DNA from: Akkermansiaceae bacterium UBA7331
Lineage (GTDB): Bacteria > Verrucomicrobiota > Verrucomicrobiia > Verrucomicrobiales > Akkermansiaceae
Reading direction: 5' to 3'
Assembly: GCA_002471255.1 (NCBI GenBank)
Contig: DKPP01000001.1
Span: forward strand, 175,267 to 239,266
Length of the DNA: 64,000 nucleotides
Part shown: in pieces, positions 1 to 8,999 of the stretch
How the letters are laid out: each line of letters begins with the position of its first letter
How positions within the stretch are numbered: position 1 is the first letter of the stretch
Notes under the pieces: model-generated
Database searches by the model: none
Told to the model about the DNA's origin: nothing
Seen by the model: only the letters and a program-made list of their open reading frames with translations
Translations under genes and position numbers: made by a program

Positions 1-257
1 GAAGGAGCTTTTTCCTTTGCAGGGGCTTTCTCCTTTGTAGAGGCTTTTGGCTTGGCAGTTGTTTTCTTTTCCGCCGCTGGGGCCTTAGGTTTGTTGGAAG
101 ATTTTGTAGGAGCCGCAGCACTTGACTTAGCCGCAACTTTTTTCGTCGGCTTATCCTTAGCTTCAGTTACCTCAGCACTAGCCTTAGTCGTGGCTTTTGC
201 TTTGGTCGCTTTGCTTTTCGTTGATTTCGATGGTTTGGAGTCTCCTGATGTTGACAT
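1..257 (-). CDS. Lys/Ala-rich N-terminus of a protein encoded downstream of dnaG, possibly sigma factor RpoD (partial)
   Basis: The ATG is at 257 and the gene runs off the left edge after 85 codons. What is visible starts MSTSGDSKPSK and is almost entirely Lys, Ala, Thr, Ser and Pro, with short repeats such as KEKAPAKEKAP. It is a disordered, strongly basic segment like a histone H1 tail. It lies 57 nt downstream of dnaG on the same strand. Adjacent dnaG-rpoD is the classic macromolecular-synthesis arrangement, and some primary sigma factors carry a basic low-complexity N-terminal extension, so RpoD is the best guess. No sigma domain is within the window. A histone-like or other nucleic-acid-binding protein is equally compatible with the visible residues. 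Confidence 0.6.
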   Translation of the reverse strand, partial: MSTSGDSKPSKSTKSKATKAKATTKASAEVTEAKDKPTKKVAAKSSAAAPTKSSNKPKAPAAEKKTTAKPKASTKEKAPAKEKAP

Positions 258-314
258 AAGAACAAAAATTCTGGGCGCAATCCACCATTATGCATCATAC
301 CTAACGGTGAAGAG

Positions 315-2123
315 TCACACTTTATTGAGTTGCTTGGTTATTGCAACACTTATTTCAGACAGTTTTAGCTTTCGTTCCGTTGTAGTTGAGGGGTCGGATA
401 ATTCTGCCATAATCTGACTGTAATAAAGTTTGAGGTATGATTTCGCTACTCCATTACATGCCTCAAGGACGCTTTGGGTAACATCTGCGATAGGTACCGG
501 ATCAAGATGCATACTTTTGAGCGCAGCAGCTTCGTTTGGCGGCAAAGTTTCCAGAAAAGCGAGTATTGCCGTAGGGCTGCCCGGTTCCGGAAGTTTTTCC
601 AAGATTTTTTTGAGCAAAGTACCACCCGGTAAATGATTCATAGGCTCGTATAGCTCTTCGATACGATCTAAGATAAGATCCTGTGCCTGTTTGTTTTGTA
701 GAGAGAGTTCACACAAGATGACCAAAGACCGTTCTATGTGTATAGGCTTAATGACTTCTTGTGTTACGGACGGCGAATTATTATTCCTATCCGATGCATA
801 TTTCCGTTCCTTCTTGCTTTCCTTGACGGCACGTTTCACGTTCGTTCTCATATCCTCTAGGGATAATCTGAAACGACTGGCGATATCGGCGGCAGCAACA
901 TCTCGAGCGATCGGGTCATTGATAAATGAGAGTAATTGAGTTACTTCACTTAAAAATGTAGAAACCGTTGCCGTATCTTTATCGACCCCCGCACGTTTAG
1001 CCAAAGTGACTTTATGTTCGAAAAATGGTCTGCTTTCATCAATCTTTCGGATAAAAGATTCCGTGCCCTCTCTTTTAATCATGGAGTCGGGATCATCACC
1101 TTCAGGTAGATCGACGCTATAAATCGACTTACCTAATGGGGCTAATTCCTTAAACGCCCTATCTGAAGCGGAGATACCTGCCTTATCCGCATCAAAACAT
1201 AAGATAACTTTTGATGTATAGCGGCTTAAGGTTTTTGCGTGATCAGGTGTGAATGCCGTGCCTAGTGCGGCAATGGCATAGGGGATGCCTGCTTCATGAC
1301 AAGCGATAACATCGAGTTGCCCTTCGCATAATAGAGCTTGGTTATGTTTTGGCATGGCACTTCTCGCCTTATCCAGACCAAAAATGACATTACCTTTTTT
1401 GAAAATGGTTGTTTCGGGTGAATTGACGTATTTACCCGTGTTTTCTTGTGGTCGGAGTATACGCCCGGAAAAGGCGATGCATTCTCCGTGTACATTGTTG
1501 ATAGGGAACATCAAGCGATCGCGAAATCTGGCGTAGATATTCCCTCTCTCATCTAAGCTTGCCAAACCGGCATCAATTAAAGTTTGATTATTAATGCCCT
1601 TATTGTTTGCCCAATGAATAAAACTTTGAGAGTGATCGGGAGCCCAGCCAATCTTCCATCGCTTTGCCATATCGGCTCCATATCCGCGTGATTTAAGGTA
1701 AGCTCGTGCTTCTGCTGCCAAAGGTGATTTTAGGAGTAGCTCATGGTAAAAGTTGGCAACTTGATAGTGAGCCTCAAGTAATCGAGTACGGGTACGTTTA
1801 CGACGTTCCTCTTCAGGATTATAAGCCTCTTCGATTAAGGGGACTCCTGCCTTTTCCGCTAAACGTCTGACCGTATCTTGGAAAGAGAGGTTTTCCATCT
1901 TCATGATAAAACCTATTGCCGATCCTCCTTCGCCACAACCGAAACATTTATAATTTTGTCGATTGCTATCAACGACAAAAGATGGAGTCTTTTCATTATG
2001 GAAGGGGCAACATGCCTTCCATCTACTACCGGCTCGTTTTAGGGGTATATAGGATCCGACAATATCCACAATGTCAATAGCATCGAGGACTTTTTTTATA
2101 CTGTCTTCATCAATTTTTCCCAT
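315..2123 (-). CDS. dnaG: DNA primase DnaG
   Basis: Synthesises RNA primers for replication. The protein is 602 aa from the ATG at 2123 (MGKIDEDSIKKVLDAIDIVDIV, the usual primase N-terminus). A longer frame opens at 2180 but its extra 19 residues look unrelated. The CHC2-type zinc finger is C39, H42, C60, C63 (CCPFH ... YKCFGCG). It is followed by the RNA polymerase core and a Toprim domain with LLCEGQLDV and CFDADKAG acidic motifs. The C-terminal roughly 180 residues correspond to the helicase-interacting region. It is followed after 57 nt by the Lys/Ala-rich partial gene, probably in one transcript. Function and family are certain; the start is well supported by homology but the ribosome-binding site is weak. 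Confidence 0.96.
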   Translation of the reverse strand: MGKIDEDSIKKVLDAIDIVDIVGSYIPLKRAGSRWKACCPFHNEKTPSFVVDSNRQNYKCFGCGEGGSAIGFIMKMENLSFQDTVRRLAEKAGVPLIEEAYNPEEERRKRTRTRLLEAHYQVANFYHELLLKSPLAAEARAYLKSRGYGADMAKRWKIGWAPDHSQSFIHWANNKGINNQTLIDAGLASLDERGNIYARFRDRLMFPINNVHGECIAFSGRILRPQENTGKYVNSPETTIFKKGNVIFGLDKARSAMPKHNQALLCEGQLDVIACHEAGIPYAIAALGTAFTPDHAKTLSRYTSKVILCFDADKAGISASDRAFKELAPLGKSIYSVDLPEGDDPDSMIKREGTESFIRKIDESRPFFEHKVTLAKRAGVDKDTATVSTFLSEVTQLLSFINDPIARDVAAADIASRFRLSLEDMRTNVKRAVKESKKERKYASDRNNNSPSVTQEVIKPIHIERSLVILCELSLQNKQAQDLILDRIEELYEPMNHLPGGTLLKKILEKLPEPGSPTAILAFLETLPPNEAAALKSMHLDPVPIADVTQSVLEACNGVAKSYLKLYYSQIMAELSDPSTTTERKLKLSEISVAITKQLNKV

Positions 2124-2435
2124 ATCGGAAAGAGACCTTAGCACTTTTTGTTTTCGTGAGCAAGAGGCGTATAAGCCCACACGTAGATAATATTTTCATT
2201 AATCGGGCAATATCTTTTTTCGGGGATTATCCTAACTTGCAGCCTATTGTCTGGCTTATGTTTTGTGTTTTGAAACGGTAATGGTGAATATATTTACTTG
2301 GATTTGTTTGACTTATGATTATTTATGTTTTATTTATTTTAGTGAATACTATTTCAACCAAGATCAAAAATCTAAAACTCACATTGATGTTGGTCAGTTC
2401 TCTAACCTAGAATATCATCCAAAGAAATTTTAATT
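2124..2435. other. AT-rich intergenic region upstream of dnaG
   Basis: About 310 bases between the divergently arranged dnaG and a small plus-strand lipoprotein gene. It is very AT-rich in its second half (around 2290-2350). I see no RNA gene, no convincing hairpin and no coding frame with recognisable content. It presumably holds the promoters for both flanking genes, but no promoter hexamer pair with standard spacing stands out. Confidence 0.4.
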
Positions 2436-2762
2436 GTGAAATACCTTGGTAAATTTATATTGTTCATGAATATATTGATATTATCATCTTGTTATCAATC
2501 AGATAACGATATAGTTAATATAAAAATAAGAATATTGCAAACTACATGGAACGAAGACATATATGATACGGGTCAGACTGTTGCGTGGGAAGAAATACGG
2601 TGCGAAATATTAAATAGTGATCAATATAAAAATATCACTATCATTAATGATGATAATGAGAAAATGAAAACGCTTAAAAAAGATCAAATAGTAGGAATCG
2701 GTGTGCGTAAATCAGATTTGAAATCAAATGACATTAATATGAATGAAATCATATGGATGTGA
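2436..2762 (+). CDS. small putative lipoprotein
   Basis: Starts with GTG at 2436. The 108-residue product begins with a basic-hydrophobic signal peptide ending in a lipobox-like LSSC, with the Cys at residue 19, so it is probably a lipid-anchored periplasmic or outer-membrane protein. The mature part is acidic, rich in Asn, Asp and Ile, and matches no family I recognise. Base composition is more AT-rich than in neighbouring housekeeping genes. It precedes another secreted protein at 2868 by about 105 nt. The gene is supported mainly by the signal peptide and lipobox, so confidence is moderate. Confidence 0.55.
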   Translation: MKYLGKFILFMNILILSSCYQSDNDIVNIKIRILQTTWNEDIYDTGQTVAWEEIRCEILNSDQYKNITIINDDNEKMKTLKKDQIVGIGVRKSDLKSNDINMNEIIWM

Positions 2763-2867
2763 TTTTGATCTGAGTTTAAGAGTATTGCTTATGAATAATA
2801 TTAACTGTGAATAGGTTGAGTTTACTTGATCGGGATTTTAAAATAAATTAATTTTTAATACGAATAT

Positions 2868-3587
2868 ATGATTGCTAAGATGAAACTGGTGTTATTATTG
2901 CATGTTGTTTTCAGTATTTTTACGATTGCTTATTCGGAGCAAGCAAATCCTGCGGTTTATGAAGTAGAGTGTTCCAAAGCTATTGAAAAGGACGTTTTTG
3001 CAACATTAGAAAAACGATTAGAGAAAATGGATATTCGTCAGCCTCAAATGAAAGTAGCTGATTTTTCTTATCCTAATGATACTTCTAGGCTGAGTTGGGT
3101 GGATTCTGATCACATCATCAAAAACAAAAATTCAGGGAGCTTATGTGCTAGCGTTTTCTACATTAATTTACACATTGTAAATTTTGATTCATCGACCGAT
3201 TATCAATCTATTACATTGAACGATGGTCCTTTGTTGTTGGTGCAGCCATTTACTAATTCAGTAAGATTTAGTAGAGGTGATATTAAATCTCTAGATATAT
3301 CCGACTCGAGTGACGACAAGATGGAATTAAACGTATATCTATCCAAACAAGGGAAGGAAAAAATGAGGTTATTAAATGAAGCCATACGCAAAGAAATAGA
3401 TAAAAATGGTTTGGCTCGGCTTTATATAGATGTATGTGGTGTTATCCTAAAGGCTCCATGTACTATGTCAGATTTTGATAAGGCCTTTACGGTATCTCCT
3501 GTTGAGTCTTGGAGAGCTAAAATGGTAGAGGCTATCTATCTATACCCTTATGCCTTTGAAAAATCAGAAGATAAAGAGGCCGAATAA
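2868..3587 (+). CDS. secreted protein resembling the SecD first periplasmic domain
   Basis: 239 aa with a signal peptide (hydrophobic residues about 6-20, ending IAYS). An alternative ATG at 2880 gives a more typical signal start, MKLVLLLH. The mature part contains VYEVECSKAIEKDVFATLEKRLEKMDI near its N-terminus and LSKQGKEKMRLLNEAIRKE then LYIDVCGVILKAPC near its C-terminus. This order recalls the P1 domain of SecD, where a helix with recurring RxxxLG is followed by a head strand reading like LAIVLDGKVISAP. There are no SecD membrane segments. It could be a stand-alone SecD-like domain of unknown role. The similarity is by eye and needs a profile search. Confidence 0.6.
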   Translation: MIAKMKLVLLLHVVFSIFTIAYSEQANPAVYEVECSKAIEKDVFATLEKRLEKMDIRQPQMKVADFSYPNDTSRLSWVDSDHIIKNKNSGSLCASVFYINLHIVNFDSSTDYQSITLNDGPLLLVQPFTNSVRFSRGDIKSLDISDSSDDKMELNVYLSKQGKEKMRLLNEAIRKEIDKNGLARLYIDVCGVILKAPCTMSDFDKAFTVSPVESWRAKMVEAIYLYPYAFEKSEDKEAE

Positions 3588-3713
3588 AAGAGTCGCTTAA
3601 TAAGGAATAGTGGCTTTATAACAACGATACATCTAGGGATTATCCTCAAATTTTCTGCTGAGGAACGCATCGTAATGATTTTTTGTAGTAATACTTCTTG
3701 CTCTTTTAGGACA

Positions 3714-3756
3714 TAAAAAAACCGAGATTTTCCAATTAAGGTAAACCTCGGTTTTA
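3714..3756 (-). terminator. intrinsic terminator after queC
   Basis: Inverted repeat AAAACCGAG (3718-3726) with CTCGGTTTT (3747-3755). On the minus strand the hairpin is followed by a run of seven T. It lies just beyond the queC stop codon and closes the queF-queC transcript. Confidence 0.8.
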
Positions 3757-3769
3757 AAAATAAATCTAT

Positions 3770-4435
3770 TTACATGAAATAAGGAGTAGGGTCGGGGATG
3801 TTTGCCCAGGCAAAAGCATCTTTTCGTTCCTTACATGTGGCACATGTGCCACAATGAATATCGCCGCCTTTATAGCATGAATATGTCTTATTGAAATCCA
3901 CATCTAATTGACTGCCTAATTGGACGATCTCACCTTTGCTCATGTTAATGAATGGGCGTAAAATCTCAATTTCCGCATAAGTTCCTAATTTGATGGCCTG
4001 AGCCATAGCTTGCATGAACTCTTCACGGCAATCGGGATAGATGCTATGGTCCCCTGAATGAGCCGCAATGACTAGCCCTTTTACATCATTACTTTCCGCA
4101 ATGCCTGCGGCAATGGAAAGGAATATGCCGTTACGGAAGGGTACCACGGTTTGTTTCATGTTTTCCTCTTCGTATGAAGCATCGGGAATTTCCGCTCCAC
4201 CTTGTAATAAAGCTGAAGACAAATGAGCTGAAATAGCTGAAATATCTATAATTTCATGCTTAATGCCTAATTCCTCAGCTTGGGCCTTAGCGCAAGCCAA
4301 TTCATGAGCCTCATGTTTCGACCCATATTTAAAGCTAATGGCCACGTGAGCTGCTTGATGCTTTGCCGCCCAATGAAGAGCTACGGAAGAATCAAGGCCT
4401 CCGCTTAATAGTACTGCTACACGTTCTTTTTTCAT
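3770..4435 (-). CDS. queC: 7-cyano-7-deazaguanine synthase QueC
   Basis: Makes preQ0 from 7-carboxy-7-deazaguanine with ammonia and ATP in the queuosine pathway; cytoplasmic. 221 aa, the normal length. The N-terminal PP-loop ATP pyrophosphatase motif LLSGGLDSS is intact. The C-terminal zinc site is seen as CYKGGDIHCGTCATCKERKDAF, with four Cys. The start at 4435 is 12 nt after the queF stop, so the two genes form an operon that converts the carboxylate to preQ1. queD and queE are not in the window. Confidence 0.96.
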   Translation of the reverse strand: MKKERVAVLLSGGLDSSVALHWAAKHQAAHVAISFKYGSKHEAHELACAKAQAEELGIKHEIIDISAISAHLSSALLQGGAEIPDASYEEENMKQTVVPFRNGIFLSIAAGIAESNDVKGLVIAAHSGDHSIYPDCREEFMQAMAQAIKLGTYAEIEILRPFINMSKGEIVQLGSQLDVDFNKTYSCYKGGDIHCGTCATCKERKDAFAWANIPDPTPYFM

Positions 4436-4447
4436 CTTGTGAATAGA

Positions 4448-4861
4448 TTAAATAGGACGGTTTTCGGGTTGGTGTTCAGCTGTGCAAGTAAGCTGAATGC
4501 CACCACGAGGCGAGAATGTACCAACAACACGTAACCAACGTGGTTGTACGGAAGCCACAATGTCGTCCGTAATGCGATTAACGATTTGCTCGTTAAAAGC
4601 GGCAAAGTTTCTATAGGAAGCTAAATAGTATTTTAATGACTTCGTTTCCACACAAAGCTCGCCCGGTACATAAGTAATAACTAGGTGGCATGAGTCCGGC
4701 TGTCCGGTTACGGGGCATAAGGAAGAAAATTCGTGCGTATCAAGATTGATTTGATAGGGGCGAGTGCCACGGTTTGGGAAGGATTCCAATTTAGCATCGG
4801 AAGGATTAGTGAAAAAGGTGCTTTGGGATCCTAATAATGTTAATGAATCAAGTTCGCTCAT
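4448..4861 (-). CDS. queF: NADPH-dependent 7-cyano-7-deazaguanine reductase QueF
   Basis: Reduces preQ0 to preQ1, the last step before insertion into tRNA. 137 aa, so this is the short unimodular type rather than the 280-residue type of E. coli. The catalytic region reads CPVTGQPDSCHLVITY; the Cys forms the thioimide with substrate. It is followed by the QueF signature E-T-K-S-L-K and a C-terminal FSPRGGIQ. It is directly upstream of queC and 26 nt after the mscS-family gene, suggesting a shared transcript. The intervening 26 nt leave no room for a preQ1 riboswitch. Confidence 0.95.
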   Translation of the reverse strand: MSELDSLTLLGSQSTFFTNPSDAKLESFPNRGTRPYQINLDTHEFSSLCPVTGQPDSCHLVITYVPGELCVETKSLKYYLASYRNFAAFNEQIVNRITDDIVASVQPRWLRVVGTFSPRGGIQLTCTAEHQPENRPI

Positions 4862-4887
4862 ATTTTTGTTTCGGAATATATTGATAA

Positions 4888-7368
4888 TTATTTTTGAGTA
4901 TTATCCGATTTATCACCATCGTTTTCAGGTTCGATGGTAATTTCTTGCGGATTATCCTTATTCGGTAATTCTTTAATATAGATGTCTTGTTGAGGGAAAG
5001 GAATGCAGATGTTATTCTTATTAAATAAATCGTAGATTTTTTCTCTGACGATGGATAATGATGTCGCTTTACTTAATACCGGAATCCATACCCATACACC
5101 CAAGTTAACGGAGCTATCACCAAAGCTATCCAATACGACATTTGTATTTTTTGTACGAGATAGAAACTCCATATTTGATGTGGCATCTAAAATAAGTCTA
5201 CGTGCTTTTTGTACATCTTCACCGTAAGCGATACCTACTTCCACCTTCACGCATTCGAATTGGTGGTTTTTGGTCATGTTACGGAAATTTTTGTTAAACA
5301 ACTGAGAGTTTTGGAATGCAATAATCGAGCCATCAATTGTTTCAATAAGGGTAGAGCGATAGCCTACCGAAGAAACTTTACCACGTATGCCGTCACATTC
5401 GATCATATCACCTTGTCTGAGTCGGCCAAACATCAATGATAGACCGGATACCAAGTTATCGATTGTATCTTTTAAAGCAAAACCGATACCCATACTCATA
5501 CCGCCCATAACCATCAGAATGCCGCTATAGTCGCCATCAAGGATGACCATCGACACAAAGATATAAACGCACCATAAGACCAATGTGGAGATGGTAACTA
5601 GGGTTGGAATGCCGCCGATATCATAGTTGGCTCCGTAAATTTCTTTGAGGGTATTCTTACCTAAAAAGATGAGATAATTAACGGTAATTCCCAAAAAGAT
5701 GATAACGATGATTGTGTGACCACTAATGGTTAAGATGTCTTTGATGCGTACTGATTTGTAAATGCCATCGATAATAAGATTTCCCATATCAAAGACACCC
5801 GCCGGCCAGATTAAACTGAATAAAATCAAAGCTACGGTTAAGCAAGGAAGGAAGAATTTCGTAACAAAGGGTCTAAACCAGACAATGTCCTGCTTATGTT
5901 GTTTTTTACGAATGTCTTCGATATGCCCCATGACATTCCACATGCCAACGAGTAGCAAGATGCTCGTCATAAGCATAATCCAAGTCATCAAGATGAGGAA
6001 AGCCATAAAGCTAAAGCCCATCCATGATAAAAAGCTACCAACTAAGGTTAGTAAAAGTGAAACAGAACAGAAAAATCGGTCCAATCGTGGTAATTTTTTA
6101 CGCTGTCTGAATAAAGTGAGTATGGAATATAGCGCTATGATGGAAAAAACAATTGGCATCGTCACGACAACGATGATGTTTGGTGCCATCAGACCACGTA
6201 ACACCATGAAGCAACCACCTAGTAATAAATAGGGAGCATACACCTTAACGCCGGTATTGATGTTGCCATATTCAAATCTCATTACGATAGATAAAAATAC
6301 GGCGGCAATGAGTATAAGATATTCGGCAGTAAGTGTTAAAGCACTATTGACGAGCAATGACGGGATGTAACGCTGAATAATGAGTAAACCTACGGCGATC
6401 AGTGCAATGGTTAATACATTGATGGAAGGATAGATTTTTTTGATATTATTGGCTGATTCGAAATGAGATTTAAAACCTAATTTTATGATAGCGAACGCTA
6501 TGAAATAACAACCTAATACTAAACTACCTAAAAAAATGGAGAGGTTTTGAAGTTTATTGTCACTATATGTGATTTGTAATTTACTTTCTTCCGTGTTTTT
6601 CCATGCTAATTTGCAATATTCATACATTTTAGCAGGATCTGCGAAAATATATTTGGCAATGTTGCTCGGATTCGTGAAAACCTGTCGTAAGATAGCCTCA
6701 AGTTGAGAGGAACTAAAAGCTTTTAGATTCTCCATCTTTTTATCTAACTCGACGAATTCTTTTTCCTTATCATTTAGATTGTTCTGAAATGATGTAAGGA
6801 TGGATTGAATATTATTGCAGATTTGAACGCTTTCATTACGTTGGTTCAATGCCGCGTCAGTGAGGTCTTTTTCAGGGATTTTTTGAAGAGAAGAGCGTAA
6901 AATATCGATGCGACCAATGTCGTGAGTGATTCTTTCTCTCGTTAAAGCGATTTTTGGCTTTGTCTTGAAATAATCAATAACCAACTGTTCCGCTGATTTA
7001 CAATAAAATGATAAGGTGAAAATTTTATCCGTATCAAGTGCATAAAGAATCATCGTGATTTGTTCGACTTTTTTCGTATAGTCGGCATAAAACAAATCGG
7101 ATTCATGCAGCATTTGTTGACGAAATACCATTCGATTTTTTAAGGTCTTATCGAGAATGGCTATTTCTTGTTCTAAGGCTCCGATCGTTTCGTCTAATTC
7201 TTTATTTCCTACGACGACAGGGGCTTTTTGCTCAGGCGTTGCTTCCGGTGGAGCTTGTTGCTCTTCCATTGGTTCATCATCCTCAGGAGCTATCTGAGCC
7301 CAACACGGCGCAACTATAAAACATAGTGCCGTATAAAAGGATAAAAGGATGTGTCGTAGGGAATGCAT
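4888..7368 (-). CDS. large MscS-family mechanosensitive channel
   Basis: Osmotic safety valve of the inner membrane. 826 aa from the ATG at 7368; a TTG two codons upstream is possible but less likely. A signal peptide ends near CWAQ. It is followed by a Pro/Glu-rich linker and about 200 residues of predicted coiled coil with many heptads. Then come eight or more membrane segments and the pore/beta domain near the C-terminus, with GGMSMGIGFALKDTIDNLVSG and GRLRQGDMIECDGIRGKV. This architecture is that of long MscS paralogues (MscK/YbdG-like) with an N-terminal periplasmic region. The acidic tail EPENDGDKSDNTQK is unremarkable. Confidence 0.9.
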   Translation of the reverse strand: MHSLRHILLSFYTALCFIVAPCWAQIAPEDDEPMEEQQAPPEATPEQKAPVVVGNKELDETIGALEQEIAILDKTLKNRMVFRQQMLHESDLFYADYTKKVEQITMILYALDTDKIFTLSFYCKSAEQLVIDYFKTKPKIALTRERITHDIGRIDILRSSLQKIPEKDLTDAALNQRNESVQICNNIQSILTSFQNNLNDKEKEFVELDKKMENLKAFSSSQLEAILRQVFTNPSNIAKYIFADPAKMYEYCKLAWKNTEESKLQITYSDNKLQNLSIFLGSLVLGCYFIAFAIIKLGFKSHFESANNIKKIYPSINVLTIALIAVGLLIIQRYIPSLLVNSALTLTAEYLILIAAVFLSIVMRFEYGNINTGVKVYAPYLLLGGCFMVLRGLMAPNIIVVVTMPIVFSIIALYSILTLFRQRKKLPRLDRFFCSVSLLLTLVGSFLSWMGFSFMAFLILMTWIMLMTSILLLVGMWNVMGHIEDIRKKQHKQDIVWFRPFVTKFFLPCLTVALILFSLIWPAGVFDMGNLIIDGIYKSVRIKDILTISGHTIIVIIFLGITVNYLIFLGKNTLKEIYGANYDIGGIPTLVTISTLVLWCVYIFVSMVILDGDYSGILMVMGGMSMGIGFALKDTIDNLVSGLSLMFGRLRQGDMIECDGIRGKVSSVGYRSTLIETIDGSIIAFQNSQLFNKNFRNMTKNHQFECVKVEVGIAYGEDVQKARRLILDATSNMEFLSRTKNTNVVLDSFGDSSVNLGVWVWIPVLSKATSLSIVREKIYDLFNKNNICIPFPQQDIYIKELPNKDNPQEITIEPENDGDKSDNTQK

Positions 7369-7423
7369 GTGCAAAAATATAGGTGAAATATCGAAAGAGT
7401 GGATAAAATAGGTAATTGAGTTT

Positions 7424-7463
7424 TTGGTGGCTCAGACTCTTTGATAAAAGAATGAGCCACCAA
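7424..7463 (-). terminator. hairpin downstream of gltX, possible terminator
   Basis: Perfect 11-base inverted repeat TTGGTGGCTCA (7424-7434) with TGAGCCACCAA (7453-7463), about 8 nt past the gltX stop. On the minus strand the stem is followed by AAACTC rather than a T run, so it is not a textbook intrinsic terminator. It may act as an RNA-stabilising 3' hairpin. Confidence 0.5.
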
Positions 7464-7470
7464 GAAATAA

Positions 7471-8769
7471 TTAGAGTGAAAACTCTTTTAATCGTTTGAT
7501 GGATTCTTCCTTGCCTAACAAGGTGAATACATCAGAAAGATCAGGACCACCTGCAAGACCTGTCAAAGCAACGCGAGCAGGGAACATCAATGCACCCATC
7601 TTTACGCCGGCCGTTTTAGCCACGGCTTTGAGAGTGCCAACTAATTCGTGACCATCCCATTGGGTTTCTTGCTCAAGTTGCTGAGCCAACTGTTGAAGTA
7701 AATCAATAGCTTCAGGTTGCACCTTGGCAAGAGCTTCAGGATCCATCTGTAAGTTAAAGAAGAAACGAATCTTGTCCGGTACTTCGTTAAGTGTGTGTAC
7801 CTTGGTTTGTACGGTTTTGATAGCTTCGATCAATAAAGCTGAGTCAGGCAATCCTGCTGCAACACAGAAAGGCTTTGCCAATTCGGCAAATACTGTCGGA
7901 TCTAATTTAAGGATGTGCTGCTGGTTAACCCATCTGCATTTGGTGATGTCGAATTTAGCGGCAGAGCGATTTACTGCTTCTAAGCTGAATTTTTCGATCA
8001 ATTCCTTAGGTGAGAAAATCTCCGTATCGTCTTTTGATGACCATCCCAATAAAGCAAGGAAGTTCATCACGCCTTCAGCAAGGAAACCTTCTTCCGGATA
8101 GGTGCCGAGTGCCGCTCCTGTGTCTCTTTTGGACATTTTAGAGCCATCTTGATTTAAGATCAATGGCATGTGAGCGAAAATCGGAGGAGTAACACCAAAC
8201 GCTTCAAATAGTTGAATGTGCTTAGGGGTATTCATGATGTGGTCTTCACCACGAATAACGTGAGTCATTTGCATCTCGATATCGTCCACTACATTCACGA
8301 AATGGAAGATGTAAGAGCCGTCGCCACGTTTTACCACCATGTCGGGCGTGTTGGATTCATCACGATAGTCAATCGAGATTTCACCGCAGATCATATCATT
8401 GAATGTAACAGGCTTGGTGCGGTCAAAACGGAATCTCCATGCGCCGTCATCTTCATAAACGCGTCCTGCGTCTTGTAATTTTTGGAAATAGGCATCGTAG
8501 ATATCGTTGCGCTGGCTTTGGTAGTATGGACCGTGAGGACCACCTGCTTTAGGACCTTCATCCCAATCGAGACCAAGCCATTCCATACCTGTGAAGATAG
8601 CTTGTGTTGCTTCTTCCGTATTTCGTGCGTGGTCGGTATCTTCGATTCTTAAAATAAAAACGCCGCCCATTTTTCGAGCGAAAAGCCAATTGAATAGAGC
8701 TGTACGAGCACCCCCAATATGTAAGTATCCGGTCGGGGATGGCGCAAATCTTGTGCGTACTTGATTCAT
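7471..8769 (-). CDS. gltX: glutamyl-tRNA synthetase
   Basis: Class I aminoacyl-tRNA synthetase charging tRNA-Glu. 432 aa, somewhat shorter than the common 460-490. The nucleotide-binding motifs are PSPTGYLHIGGA near residue 10 (HIGH class) and K211-MSKR (KMSKS class). RIEDTD and RGEDH are the other family hallmarks. The C-terminal helical anticodon-binding part is reduced but present. The ATG at 8769 gives the expected MNQVRTRFAPSPTG. Monocistronic by position: a hairpin follows it, and tatC starts divergently 230 nt upstream. Whether it also charges tRNA-Gln cannot be told here. Confidence 0.97.
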   Translation of the reverse strand: MNQVRTRFAPSPTGYLHIGGARTALFNWLFARKMGGVFILRIEDTDHARNTEEATQAIFTGMEWLGLDWDEGPKAGGPHGPYYQSQRNDIYDAYFQKLQDAGRVYEDDGAWRFRFDRTKPVTFNDMICGEISIDYRDESNTPDMVVKRGDGSYIFHFVNVVDDIEMQMTHVIRGEDHIMNTPKHIQLFEAFGVTPPIFAHMPLILNQDGSKMSKRDTGAALGTYPEEGFLAEGVMNFLALLGWSSKDDTEIFSPKELIEKFSLEAVNRSAAKFDITKCRWVNQQHILKLDPTVFAELAKPFCVAAGLPDSALLIEAIKTVQTKVHTLNEVPDKIRFFFNLQMDPEALAKVQPEAIDLLQQLAQQLEQETQWDGHELVGTLKAVAKTAGVKMGALMFPARVALTGLAGGPDLSDVFTLLGKEESIKRLKEFSL

Positions 8770-8999
8770 GATGGAGATAGCTTAAAAATCATGAGCCTTT
8801 TTATCAAGTTATTTAACAGAACATCATGTCTGAAATGATGTAAATGACGTTGTTTTATTTGTTTATTTTCTCTTGATTATCGGTAAAGAATCTCTGCCAA
8901 ATGGTTCCTAGACGATTTTTATCTATTTTGTGAGTAGAAAATGCGCTGTTGTCGGTCTTGTTGCTTGATTGAATCGCCAAGATGCTGTTATGTACCTTC

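Noticed and set aside
52..417. Plus-strand frame of 121 codons with hydrophobic residues
   Set aside because: Antisense to the Lys/Ala-rich gene and the dnaG 3' end; its apparent hydrophobicity is the complement of Lys/Ala codons.
4862..4887. preQ1 riboswitch upstream of queF
   Set aside because: Only 26 nt separate queF from the upstream gene and no pseudoknot-like structure is visible.
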